The translations under genes were made by a program, and so were the position numbers. Of a stretch of DNA of 64,000 bases, positions 8,593 to 16,945 are shown in pieces. How positions within the stretch are numbered: the stretch's first letter is position 1; each line of letters begins with the position of its first letter. A model generated the notes under the pieces. It was not told where the DNA came from, ran no database searches, and saw only the letters and a program-made list of their open reading frames with translations. The DNA is from Granulicella tundricola MP5ACTX9 (GTDB taxonomy: Bacteria > Acidobacteriota > Terriglobia > Terriglobales > Acidobacteriaceae), in NCBI RefSeq assembly GCF_000178975.2, contig NC_015064.1, forward strand, positions 2,046,001-2,110,000, given 5' to 3'.

Positions 8593-9897
8593 ATGTTTGC
8601 TTGCGGTGGGTGGTTTCGGGGTGGTCGGGTCTGGGTGCTGGGGCTGGCGGCGGTGCTGCTTTGTCCTCGGGCGGAGTATGCGTATTCGGTGCAGACGCAT
8701 GAGCAACTGATCGATCTGACGTGGAAGCCTTCGATCGTGCCGCTGCTGATGAGCCGGTTCCCGAACCTTACGCCGGCTCAGCTCAACGAGGCGCATGGGT
8801 ATGCGTATGGCGGGAGCGCGATCCAGGATCTGGGGTACTATCCGTTCGGCAACGAGTTCTTCAGCGATCTGCTGCACTATGTGCGGACGGGCGACTTTAT
8901 CCGGAGTCTGCTGCGGAATGCGAAGACGCCGGATGAGCTGGCGTTTGCGATTGGGGCGCTTTCACACTATGTGGGCGATACGACGGGACATGCGCAGGCT
9001 ACGAATGTGGCTGTCGGGATGGAGTTTCCGAAGCTGGCCGCGAAGTATGGGCGCTCCGTGACGTACGACGAGAATCCACACGCACATGTGCAGGTGGAGT
9101 TTGCGTTCGATGTGAATGAGATCTCGAAGCACCGGTTTGCGCCTTCGGCCTATCTGGCTAAGGCTGGACTGGGAGTGTCGATGGACCTGCTGGGGCGTGC
9201 GTTCTTCGAGACGTATGGGTTGCGGCTGAAGGATGAGATTGGCAGCGGGAAGCGGCCGCGGATGAAGGCTTATAACTTTGGCGTGCGGCGGTTTCTGCCT
9301 CGGATTGCGTATGCGGAGACGGTGCTGCATCGGCACAGTATGCCGGACGATGTGCAGGATGAGGAGTACTGGAAGCTCGAGAATGCGCTGGCTGCGGTGA
9401 GCATGGATGACAAGTGGGATCTCTACCGGAAGCATGCGGGAATTGGGACGTACTCGCTGGCGGGGCTGATCTTTGTGCTGCCAAAGTTTGGGCCGCTGGC
9501 GATGCTGAAGATCAAGGGGCCTAGCTCGGCGGGCGAGCAGGACTATGTCAAGAGCGTGAACAACTCGGTAACGCGGATGAACAAGGTGCTGGTGGAGTTG
9601 AAGGCGGGGGACCTTGCGACGGTGATGAACGATCTGCCGAATCGGGATCTGGATACGGGCTTGAGGTCGGCTCCGGGAACGTACAGGCGGACGGATCTGA
9701 CGTATGCGAAGCTGCTGGGGCAGATTACGGCTCCGGATCATGGGATCAAGGTGCCGACCGGGCTGCGGGATGATATCCAGGGTTATTATGCCGACGCCAA
9801 GGCTCCGAACGCGGCGAAGAAGGATGAGCAGACATGGGCCAAGGTGCAGACGGATCTGGTGACGCTGAAGACGGTGCCAACGGTGGCTGAACCATAG
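8593..9897 (+). CDS. Zinc-dependent phospholipase C family protein (secreted)
   Basis: 434 residues. A hydrophobic N-terminus (RVWVLGLAAVLLCPRAEYA) acts as a signal sequence. The mature part begins YSVQTHEQLID and has the His-rich pattern of the Zn_dep_PLPC fold: HGYAYG, DLLHYV, ALSHYVGDTTGHA and PHAHVQVEFAFD. Residues about 25-200 are the catalytic domain; the remaining 230 residues are helical and unassigned. The family includes bacterial PLC enzymes and many uncharacterised proteins. It sits alone on the plus strand. A TACACT hexamer at 8581-8586 puts transcription start at or next to the ATG, so the mRNA may be leaderless. Confidence 0.8.
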   Translation: MFACGGWFRGGRVWVLGLAAVLLCPRAEYAYSVQTHEQLIDLTWKPSIVPLLMSRFPNLTPAQLNEAHGYAYGGSAIQDLGYYPFGNEFFSDLLHYVRTGDFIRSLLRNAKTPDELAFAIGALSHYVGDTTGHAQATNVAVGMEFPKLAAKYGRSVTYDENPHAHVQVEFAFDVNEISKHRFAPSAYLAKAGLGVSMDLLGRAFFETYGLRLKDEIGSGKRPRMKAYNFGVRRFLPRIAYAETVLHRHSMPDDVQDEEYWKLENALAAVSMDDKWDLYRKHAGIGTYSLAGLIFVLPKFGPLAMLKIKGPSSAGEQDYVKSVNNSVTRMNKVLVELKAGDLATVMNDLPNRDLDTGLRSAPGTYRRTDLTYAKLLGQITAPDHGIKVPTGLRDDIQGYYADAKAPNAAKKDEQTWAKVQTDLVTLKTVPTVAEP

Positions 9898-9918
9898 GGT
9901 TTGGCGGCGCTTTGGGCA

Positions 9919-9963
9919 AACGGCTTGAGTTGATAAAGATTGATAAAAGCAATCAAGGCTGAT
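9919..9963 (+). promoter_or_regulatory. 45-bp uronate-regulon element upstream of kduI
   Basis: 45-bp sequence 65 bp before the kduI start, repeated with four mismatches at 22336-22380 on the minus strand, upstream of the SSS symporter. It contains a 20-bp identical run (TTGAGTTGATAAAGATTGAT) and an inverted repeat TTGAT-N7-ATCAA. It is probably an operator and/or promoter shared by both units. Confidence 0.7.
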
Positions 9964-10028
9964 CTGGTCGAGGTGATCCCGATGCGTTGCGGGGATTTAT
10001 CATGGTGGGGATTGATGAGGGAATATAT

Positions 10029-10859
10029 ATGAAGACTGTTGAGATGGCGGATAAGGTTCGGTACTCGCGGATGACGACGGGTGAGTTGCGGGAGACGTTT
10101 CTGCTGGAAGAGCTGTTCAAGGCTGGGTCGGTTGAGCTGGCTTATGTGGATCTGGACCGGACCGTGGTGGGTGGGGCGGTGCCTACGATCGCGGCGTTGA
10201 AGCTGGAGACGCAGCCGGAGCTTCGGGCGGAGTACTTCTGCGAGCGGCGGGAGCTGGGGGTGCTGAACGTTGGTGGGGCCGGCTCAGTCAGCGTGGATGG
10301 GAAGAGCTTTGAGCTGGATAAGCTGGATTGCTTGTATGTGGGCCGAGGCAGTAAGGATGTGGAGTTTACGAGTAAGTCGGCTGAAGAGCCGGCTTGCTTT
10401 TATTTGTTGAGTTATCTGGCTCACAAGGAATATCCGACGGCTATGGTGAAGTTCGCCGACCTGGACGGGCTGAAGCTGGGGGCGGTGGAGACTTGTAACA
10501 AGCGGACTATTTATAAGGCCATCTATAAGGATGGTTTGCAGAGCTGCCAGTTAGTGATGGGCTTCACGCTGCTCGATCCAGGGAGTAACTGGAATACGAT
10601 GCCGCCGCATACGCATATGCGCCGGAGCGAGGTTTATCTTTACTTCGATATGGACCCCGCGCACAAGGTGATTCACCTGATGGGGCCGCCGGATGAGACG
10701 AAGCATCTGATGGTGTCGGATAAGCAGGTGGTGGTGTCGCCGGGCTGGTCGATCCACTCCGGCGTGGGGACGAAGAACTATACGTTCTGCTGGGGGATGG
10801 GCGGGGAGAACCAGGCGTATGACGATATGGACGCGGCTACGATTGCGGGGCTGAAGTAG
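10029..10859 (+). CDS. kduI: 5-dehydro-4-deoxy-D-glucuronate isomerase
   Basis: 276 residues from the ATG at 10029 (MKTVEMADKVRYSRMT), preceded by GAGGGA; the longer frame from 9987 is rejected. KduI isomerises 4-deoxy-L-threo-5-hexosulose uronate (from unsaturated oligogalacturonides or glycosaminoglycans) to 3-deoxy-D-glycero-2,5-hexodiulosonate in the cytosol. The cupin metal ligands are in place: His194, His196, Glu201 (HTHMRRSE) and His243 (WSIHSG), two positions offset from the E. coli enzyme. The gene abuts kdgK (stop TAG immediately followed by its ATG), and kdgA follows, giving a kduI-kdgK-kdgA operon. The 45-bp element at 9919 probably controls it. Confidence 0.93.
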   Translation: MKTVEMADKVRYSRMTTGELRETFLLEELFKAGSVELAYVDLDRTVVGGAVPTIAALKLETQPELRAEYFCERRELGVLNVGGAGSVSVDGKSFELDKLDCLYVGRGSKDVEFTSKSAEEPACFYLLSYLAHKEYPTAMVKFADLDGLKLGAVETCNKRTIYKAIYKDGLQSCQLVMGFTLLDPGSNWNTMPPHTHMRRSEVYLYFDMDPAHKVIHLMGPPDETKHLMVSDKQVVVSPGWSIHSGVGTKNYTFCWGMGGENQAYDDMDAATIAGLK

Positions 10860-12026
10860 ATGAAGGCTCGGACGGGATTACCGATTGGTGAGCCGGAGGG
10901 CGGCGAGACGAGTGTGGTCTCGCCGCGGCATGGAGTGTCTGGCGGGCTGAAGCTGAAGGCTGCGCAGGATACCAAGTGGGACCTGGTGAGCTTGGGTGAG
11001 GTGATGCTGCGGTTCGATCCGGGCGAGCAGAGAATTACGCGGACGAGGAACTTTCGGGTATGGGAGGGTGGCGGCGAGTATAACGTCGCGCGTGGACTGC
11101 GGCGGTGCTTTGGAAAGCGGACGGCGATCGTCACGGCGCTGGTAGATAATCCAGTGGGACGGCTGCTTGAAGATCTGATGCTGGAGGGTGGGGTGGACCT
11201 CAGCCATGTGCTTTGGTCGGCGTATGACGGGGTGGGGCGGGAGTCGCGCAATGGCGTTTATTTTCTGGAACGCGGGCATGGCGTTCGGGCCGGGATGGGG
11301 ATGATGGATCGGGGGCATACGCCGATCTCTCAACTGCGGGCCGGGCAGGTGGATTGGGATGTGATCTTCGCCCGTGAGGGTGCGCGGTGGTTTCATACGG
11401 GCGGGATCATGTGTGCCTTGTCGGCTGAATCTCCCGCGTTTGTGAAGGAAGCGATGGAGGCGGCTAAGCGGAATGGGGCGGTGGTGAGCTTCGATTGCAA
11501 CTACCGTGCTTCGTTGTGGAAGGAACAGGGTGGCCGGCAGGGTTCGATCGATGTGAACCGCAGCCTGATGCCGTATGTGGATGTGCTGTTTGGGCATGAG
11601 GGGGATATTGCGGCGGTGATGGGCGAGAGCTCGCATGGGCCGCCGTGGCATGATGAGGCGAGCTTTGCGGAGATGTCCGCGCGGGTGGTTTCGGAGTTCA
11701 AGAACGTCAAGGTGATTGCTACGACGACTCGGCGGCCTAAGACAGCGACGCGCAATGACTGGGCTGCGTTTGGGTATGCAGAGGGCTCGGTTTATAAGAG
11801 CAAGGACTACCTGGATCTGGATATTCTGGACCGGGTTGGGGGTGGGGATTCTTTTGCCGCAGGGCTGATCTATGGGCTGCTGAACGGCAAGGGGATGGAG
11901 TGGGCGCTCGACTGCGGCGTGGCGCATGGTGCGCTTGCGATGACGACGCCGGGCGATAGCTCGCAGGCTACGCTGGCGGAGGTTGAGAAGCTGATGAGTG
12001 GTGGTGGGGCGGGAACACAGCGGTGA
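10860..12026 (+). CDS. kdgK: 2-keto-3-deoxygluconate kinase (PfkB family)
   Basis: 388 residues. PfkB-type sugar kinase: substrate region GEVMLRFDPGE (about 46-56), GGGEYNVARGLRRCFG, and ATP/catalytic motif DRVGGGDSFAAG with base Asp330. It phosphorylates KDG to KDPG. The N-terminal 40 residues before WDLVSLGEV are longer than in typical KdgK proteins (about 310-345) and look disordered; an internal start is conceivable, but the ATG directly abutting the kduI stop suggests coupled translation. It is the middle gene of kduI-kdgK-kdgA. Confidence 0.88.
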   Translation: MKARTGLPIGEPEGGETSVVSPRHGVSGGLKLKAAQDTKWDLVSLGEVMLRFDPGEQRITRTRNFRVWEGGGEYNVARGLRRCFGKRTAIVTALVDNPVGRLLEDLMLEGGVDLSHVLWSAYDGVGRESRNGVYFLERGHGVRAGMGMMDRGHTPISQLRAGQVDWDVIFAREGARWFHTGGIMCALSAESPAFVKEAMEAAKRNGAVVSFDCNYRASLWKEQGGRQGSIDVNRSLMPYVDVLFGHEGDIAAVMGESSHGPPWHDEASFAEMSARVVSEFKNVKVIATTTRRPKTATRNDWAAFGYAEGSVYKSKDYLDLDILDRVGGGDSFAAGLIYGLLNGKGMEWALDCGVAHGALAMTTPGDSSQATLAEVEKLMSGGGAGTQR

Positions 12027-12079
12027 AGCAGTGAAGGGCAGTGAGAAGCAGTTTAGTGCAGTGAAAACTAGGAGCGAAT

Positions 12080-12739
12080 GTGAAGAAGGCTGAAGTGTTG
12101 TTGGCGATGCAGGAGATTGGGTTGGTGCCGGTGTTACGGGCGGAGTCTGTGGAACGTGCGCTTGCTCTGGCGGAGGCGATCGCCGCGGGTGGGGTGACTT
12201 GCCTGGAGATCACGATGACCGTGCCGGGTGCGATGCAGGTGATGCGCAAGCTGGCGGAGACTCGGCCGGATATCTTGATTGGGGCGGGGACGGTGCTCGA
12301 TCCGGAGACGGCGCGGATGTGCATCCTGGAGGGGGCACAATTTGTGGTGTCGCCTGCTTTGAATTTGAAGACGGTAGAGATGTGCCAGCGGTACTCGATT
12401 GCGGTGCTGCCGGGTGCGCTGACGCCTACGGAGATTGTGACGGCGTGGCAGGCGGGGGCGGATGTGGTGAAGGTGTTTCCGGCTAGTGCTATGGGTGGGG
12501 CTTCTTACCTCAAGAGCATCAAGGCTCCTTTGCCGCAGGTGGAGTTGATTCCTACCGGTGGTGTGTCTTTGGCTACGGCTGAGGATTTTTTGAAGGCTGG
12601 GGCTTTTGCTTTGGGGGTTGGGGCGGATCTTGCGGATGCCAAGTCTGTGGCGGAGGGTCGGCCTGAGGTTGTGACGGAGTCGGCTCGGCGGTATTTGGGG
12701 ATTGTGAAGACGTATCGGGCTAAGTTGGCGGCTGCGTAA
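12080..12739 (+). CDS. kdgA: 2-keto-3-deoxy-6-phosphogluconate aldolase
   Basis: 219 residues, GTG start at 12080 with GGAG five bases upstream. Class I KHG/KDPG aldolase: PVLRAES (Arg20), LEITM (Glu43), GAGTV, SPALN, and Schiff-base Lys131 in VVKVFPASAMGG. It cleaves KDPG to pyruvate and glyceraldehyde-3-phosphate, the last step of the uronate route. The 53-bp gap from kdgK contains degenerate GCAGTGAA repeats. It is 8 bp from the convergent alginate-lyase-family gene, leaving no room for a separate terminator. Confidence 0.93.
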   Translation: MKKAEVLLAMQEIGLVPVLRAESVERALALAEAIAAGGVTCLEITMTVPGAMQVMRKLAETRPDILIGAGTVLDPETARMCILEGAQFVVSPALNLKTVEMCQRYSIAVLPGALTPTEIVTAWQAGADVVKVFPASAMGGASYLKSIKAPLPQVELIPTGGVSLATAEDFLKAGAFALGVGADLADAKSVAEGRPEVVTESARRYLGIVKTYRAKLAAA

Positions 12740-12747
12740 CTCGATCT

Positions 12748-13758
12748 TTAGATGGGGACGAAGCGGGGTTGTGCGAGCCAGAGGATGGGCTGGCGGATGG
12801 GGAAGGCGCGTAGGATCTCCGGGCTGGTGGGGTCGGGCTTGAGGGTGCGCCAGAGGTCGGCGTAGGGGACCTGCGAGTAGGCTCGGGCGGCGAAGAGCAG
12901 GGCGGGACGGCGGCAGGGAAGCTCGTGGAAGTGGGTCTGGTCGGCGGGATAGGGCCAGGTGGTGGGGTGCTCGATGTAGGGCGCGTGGCGGGAGATGGCG
13001 GCGCGCATGCCGGGGCCGTCCTGAAGCTCGTGATCCCAGACGGAGTCGAACTGGGTGGAGAGGAGGACGCAGGCTCCGGCGAGGAGATCCAGGTTCATGA
13101 GAGAGTTGCGGAAGGGATCGGGCATTGGGAGTTCGTGGGGGAAGAGGCCGGTGGCTTCGATCTGTGCGCGGATGGTCTGGGACTTGAAGCGGTGACGGTT
13201 TTCGGTGAGGATGGCGTCGTTGGCGGTGAGGTGGGCGTAGGCTGCGACCTGCAGGAGCCAGGAGCTGGCGTGGTGATCTTTGGAGTCGCGTGCCAAGAGG
13301 GCGGTGCGGGATTCATTGAGCCAGGTGAGGTATTCGGCGAACCAGAGTTTGATCTCGGCTAGCTCAGGTGGGGTGAGGCCGAGGAATGGGAGGGCTACGG
13401 CTAGCTCGGCTAAGGGGGCGGTGAGGAGAATGTCATTCTCGTGTTCCGTGAGGGTGGGGAGTTTGGTCTTGGTGGAGACGAACCATGGGGTGAGGTGCTT
13501 GAGGGCGGCGCCGGGATAGCTGGGGTCCGGGGTGAGGTAGTTTGCGGCGGCCAGGGCTGGGATGTCGAGGGTCAGGTCCAGGAAGGCTTGAGAGTCTGGG
13601 GTGCCGGTTGTGACTGGGCGGGCGAGGGCCTTGGATGCGGCGGCTTGGATGCTGTCGTGATCGATTTCGCGGAGGTTGGGGCGGGTGGTCTGGGCTCGGA
13701 GATGCGGGGCTGCAAGGGTGGCTGCGGCGAGTTGGCAGAATGCGCGGCGGGTGGGCAT
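12748..13758 (-). CDS. Alginate lyase family protein (Tat-exported)
   Basis: 336 residues from the ATG at 13758, where a Tat-type signal starts (MPTRRAFCQLAAATLAAPHLRAQ); the frame upstream to 13869 is not kept. The body has the alpha/alpha-toroid features of the Alginate_lyase family: AALKHLTPWF, LTPPELAEIKLWFAEYLTWL, and KDHHASSWLLQVAAYA at the place of the catalytic Asn-His motif of the family, followed by MPDPFRNSLMNLDLL. It probably cleaves a uronate-containing polysaccharide outside the cytoplasm and feeds the adjacent kdu/kdg pathway. The exact polymer is unknown. It is convergent with kdgA. Confidence 0.72.
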   Translation of the reverse strand: MPTRRAFCQLAAATLAAPHLRAQTTRPNLREIDHDSIQAAASKALARPVTTGTPDSQAFLDLTLDIPALAAANYLTPDPSYPGAALKHLTPWFVSTKTKLPTLTEHENDILLTAPLAELAVALPFLGLTPPELAEIKLWFAEYLTWLNESRTALLARDSKDHHASSWLLQVAAYAHLTANDAILTENRHRFKSQTIRAQIEATGLFPHELPMPDPFRNSLMNLDLLAGACVLLSTQFDSVWDHELQDGPGMRAAISRHAPYIEHPTTWPYPADQTHFHELPCRRPALLFAARAYSQVPYADLWRTLKPDPTSPEILRAFPIRQPILWLAQPRFVPI

Positions 13759-13810
13759 GGGTGGGCCTTTGGATGGCAGAGTAGCATGATCAGGCATGGG
13801 CGGGAGCGGT

Positions 13811-13872
13811 CGGGCTTTGCCCGATGCCCACCCTAATCGCGATAGAGCCGCGATGAGGATGGGGCACACGAC
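13811..13872. repeat. 60-bp palindromic repeat, copy 1
   Basis: GC-rich element starting CGGGCTTTGCCCG (small hairpin), then GCCCACCCTAATCG and its imperfect complement CGATGAGGATGGGGC. A second copy lies in the same orientation at 14858-14918. The two bracket the solute-binding protein gene. Confidence 0.8.
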
Positions 13873-13893
13873 ATTCGTTCCAACTTTGAGCTT

Positions 13894-14829
13894 TCAGTCC
13901 AAGGGGAGCGGAGTGGGGTGGGGCAGGGGAACTGTGGGGAGGGTGCGGGCGTAGAGGTCGGCGTAGTTGCCTAGGGTGGTGAGGACGCGGATAGGCCAGG
14001 CGTCGTCGAGGTGGAGGCGGGGGCCTAGTTCGTGGGTCTGGCCGAGGAGGCGTTGGATGGCAGGGTCTTGAGAGTGCTCGGGGATGTGGGTGATGTTGAG
14101 GGCTTCGGCGTTGAGGAGGAGCTGGTTGGTCCAGGTGGCGAGCTGGGTGAGGGTGGGGTCGGTGGAGGCGGGGGCCAGTGGGGCGGAGGCGATGAGGGTG
14201 GGGAGGAGCTTGTAACGAGCTGCGGCGCGGCCGTAGTTCTGGCGGGTGGAGGCGAGGCGGGTGAGGTCACCGGCCATGGCGGCGCAGTTGCCGGTGGTGT
14301 AGGCGGCGTCCATCTCGCCTTCCTCTGAGAAGGGGTAGGGCAGGAAGTCGAGGTGGTTCTGGGTGAACCAGGTTTTGAGGATGGTCTCGGTTTCTGTCTC
14401 GGCAAAGAAGCAGATCTTTTTGCCGGAGAGGGATTTTACGTCGAGCGTGGCGGTGGGGACCATGAAGCCGGTGCCGTCGAGGACGATGGGCAAGCCGAGC
14501 CAGAGGCCGGGAGTGGTGGCGTTGGTGAGGTTGAGGCTGAGGGTGGGAGCCAGGTCGGCATGGCGGGCTTTGAGGACGGAGATGGCTTCTGCTTCGTCCG
14601 AGACGAGGATGGGCTGGACCTTGATATCGGGGCCGATGGCCAGGGCTACGGCATGGCAGAGTTCGAGGTCGAAGGCTACGCGGGGACCGTGGAGGTCTTC
14701 GGTTGTGTACTCTGGCGGCTCCTGGTCGATGGCGCAGCGGAGGAGTTTTGTGGTGCGGATGGTTTCGATGGATTGGGCGCAGGCGGGGAGAGAAAGCGTG
14801 GCGAGGATGATGAGGAGTTTGGGGAGCAT
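13894..14829 (-). CDS. Solitary amino-acid-type periplasmic binding protein
   Basis: 311 residues with a signal peptide (MLPKLLIILATLSLPACAQ; the Cys could be lipidated, but the lipobox is poor). It resembles the family-3 / AapJ-like solute-binding proteins: LLRCAIDQEPPEYT, RVAFDLELCHAVALAIG, TLSLNLTNATTPGLW, LSGKKICFFAETETE, and CAAMAGDLTRLA. These normally serve polar amino-acid ABC importers, but no permease or ATPase gene is adjacent. It may act with a transporter elsewhere or as a sensor. Copies of a 60-bp repeat sit on both sides, as if the gene were a separate cassette. Confidence 0.7.
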   Translation of the reverse strand: MLPKLLIILATLSLPACAQSIETIRTTKLLRCAIDQEPPEYTTEDLHGPRVAFDLELCHAVALAIGPDIKVQPILVSDEAEAISVLKARHADLAPTLSLNLTNATTPGLWLGLPIVLDGTGFMVPTATLDVKSLSGKKICFFAETETETILKTWFTQNHLDFLPYPFSEEGEMDAAYTTGNCAAMAGDLTRLASTRQNYGRAAARYKLLPTLIASAPLAPASTDPTLTQLATWTNQLLLNAEALNITHIPEHSQDPAIQRLLGQTHELGPRLHLDDAWPIRVLTTLGNYADLYARTLPTVPLPHPTPLPLD

Positions 14830-14857
14830 GAGAGGTGCCTCAGTTGAGGAAGACGGT

Positions 14858-14918
14858 CGGCTTCGCCGATGCCCACCCTAATCGACGATAAAGCTGTCGA
14901 TGAGGATGGGGCACACTA
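14858..14918. repeat. 60-bp palindromic repeat, copy 2
   Basis: Same element as 13811-13872 with compensating changes in the arms (CGGCTTCGCCG hairpin; ATCGACGATA...CTGTCGATGAGG). The paired changes suggest that the folded form is conserved. Confidence 0.8.
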
Positions 14919-14942
14919 CGGTGGTGGTTGTGATGAGTTTGC

Positions 14943-16889
14943 CTACGGGGCCCAGTTGCCGGATTTGGGGTTGCCGGGGGTGGTGTCCGGGCGGGGGTTG
15001 AAGTCGGCGGGGATGGGGTTGGGGAGGTTGGCGTCTGTGGGTTTGATGTTCATGACGCTGCAGCCCTTGTAGTCGTAGTGGGGGAAGGCATTGATCTCCG
15101 GCACTGGAATCTGGGCGTAGGAGGCTGGGAGCAGCGGGCGTTTGCCGAGGAGGCGGGCGTTTGAGAAGGCGCTGAAGAGATTGCCTATACCTTCCACCTG
15201 ATCGTCCGCGGGGCCCATGTTCTTTTCGTGGAACTTCTCTACGCCGATGGCGCGGGCCTTCTGCTCATCGGGCAGATCGGCAAGGGGGATGAGGTTGAAG
15301 AGGTTGTCGACGAACTTGATGATGGAGGAGTGCTCGGCCGGCTCATGCGAGACAGCGTGGGCGTTGCCGTAGGGCGAGATGAGCAGGAACGGGATGCGGG
15401 GGCCCTGGTCGAGCGGCTCCTTGTTGGGTCCGTGGCCGCGGACGTGGGGCTGAGCATGGTCGTAGAGGCCGTCGGACTCGTCATAGGCGATGAGGATGGC
15501 GGACTGGGCCCAATAGGGGCTCTGGGTGATGGCGTTGATCTCTTCCGCAAGCAGGGCTTCGGAGAGCTGCGAGTCGGAGTAGCCGGGGTGATCGTCGTTG
15601 CCGTTGAAGACAGTGGCGAGGCGGGGATTGGGGTCGAGCGGGTGCAGGCCGCGGATGTTGCCGTAGCCGCCCCGCACGTAGAAGACGCCATTGGGCGGAA
15701 GACGGCGGGCGGCGACGTCTTCAAAGAAGTCGTTCAGGCCGTGGATGTGGGTTTCTACTCCGGCGTTGTTGGCGACGTAGCCGAAGTAAGCCGGCGCGTT
15801 GTGGTGGGAGACGTATGACTTGTGTGTGACCTGGCCGGCGGGGTCGATGGGCTCGTGGTCATAGCCCTGCTGGTACCAGCCCCACGGGGTGGCGCGGTTG
15901 GGGTGGCCGGCGATCTTTTCTATGTCTTCCTTGACGTCGCGGAGGTCGGCGGCGGGGTCATCGTCTGTAGCGGTGGTGGCTTTGGCGTCCTGGCCCATGA
16001 AGCTGAGGGGCAGGGCGGCGAAGGTGAAGTTGACGGAGTTGGTTTTGGTCTTGGGGTCGTTGGCCTGCTTGGCCTTGCCGGAGGATTCTTTCTTGATGCC
16101 ATAGAAGGGCTGGGGATCGGCGAGCATGGGGACGCCGGGGTAGCCAGGGCGCGTGACCTCTTCGGGGTGAAGCATCCACTGGGTCTCGCCAACCTGGCCG
16201 GAGATCATGGCGATGGCGTTCGGAGTGGACGGGCCGAGCTCGGTGGCGAAGAAGTGGTCGAAGAGGGTGAAGCGGTCGGCGTAGCGCCAGAGGAAGGGTG
16301 CGGTGTCGCAGTCGAGGTGGCCCATGACGAGCTCGCCATACTGCTTGCGCTCGAGCGACGGAAACTTGGAGGGCTTGCCTTCGGAATTGAGGGTGACGCC
16401 TTCTTCGGTGAGGGCGAAGCGGTCGTTCTTGGAGAGGTCGGCGGAGTCGAAGTTGAGTTTGGCGTCCATGGCCGTGTGGCTGTGGTTGACGCTGGCGAGA
16501 TCGGATGGGTAGATGGGGACTGCTTTGCCGTTGGCGTCGGTGATGAAGGGCGGGATGCGGAAGGGAGTGATGGTGCGGACGGTGCCGTCGGTATCGACGA
16601 GGGGCTGGGTGAAGCCGGGGATCTCCGCTGCGGGCTTGCTGTAGAGGCCTTCCGCGCCGGGGTAGGAGCCGAAGTAGAAGTCGAAGGAGCGGTTCTCCTG
16701 GAAGAGGACGAAGACGTACTTGATGTGCTGGCGGAGGAGTGCGAGCTTCTGGGCTTCGGTGAGGGTGGGCTCGCGTTTGGTGAGGTATGGGCGCGGGGCT
16801 GGTCCGGAGGGTGGCGCGGTGGTGAGGGGCTGCTGAGCGTAGGCGGCGGTCGAGAGAAGGAGCGCGAGGGTGGGAAGGGTTTTCGCCAT
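14943..16889 (-). CDS. Phospholipase C / acid phosphatase-type phosphoesterase (secreted)
   Basis: 648 residues from the ATG at 16889 with signal peptide MAKTLPTLALLLSTAAYAQ; the extension to 17330 overlaps the HTTM gene and is rejected. The Phosphoesterase (AcpA/PLC) family motifs are visible: FVLFQENRSFDFYFG (about residues 50-65, with the catalytic Glu-Asn), DHFFATELGPSTPNAIAMISGQ, HIHGLNDFFEDV and YDESDGLYDHAQPH near 490. Members hydrolyse phosphatidylcholine or phosphomonoesters in the periplasm or outside. The gene lies 56 bp downstream of the HTTM pair on the same strand. Confidence 0.85.
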   Translation of the reverse strand: MAKTLPTLALLLSTAAYAQQPLTTAPPSGPAPRPYLTKREPTLTEAQKLALLRQHIKYVFVLFQENRSFDFYFGSYPGAEGLYSKPAAEIPGFTQPLVDTDGTVRTITPFRIPPFITDANGKAVPIYPSDLASVNHSHTAMDAKLNFDSADLSKNDRFALTEEGVTLNSEGKPSKFPSLERKQYGELVMGHLDCDTAPFLWRYADRFTLFDHFFATELGPSTPNAIAMISGQVGETQWMLHPEEVTRPGYPGVPMLADPQPFYGIKKESSGKAKQANDPKTKTNSVNFTFAALPLSFMGQDAKATTATDDDPAADLRDVKEDIEKIAGHPNRATPWGWYQQGYDHEPIDPAGQVTHKSYVSHHNAPAYFGYVANNAGVETHIHGLNDFFEDVAARRLPPNGVFYVRGGYGNIRGLHPLDPNPRLATVFNGNDDHPGYSDSQLSEALLAEEINAITQSPYWAQSAILIAYDESDGLYDHAQPHVRGHGPNKEPLDQGPRIPFLLISPYGNAHAVSHEPAEHSSIIKFVDNLFNLIPLADLPDEQKARAIGVEKFHEKNMGPADDQVEGIGNLFSAFSNARLLGKRPLLPASYAQIPVPEINAFPHYDYKGCSVMNIKPTDANLPNPIPADFNPRPDTTPGNPKSGNWAP

Positions 16890-16945
16890 GGGATTGAGTT
16901 TGATTCTAGGGATGAGGCCGGGTGAGGGCAAGGAATGAGCCGCGC

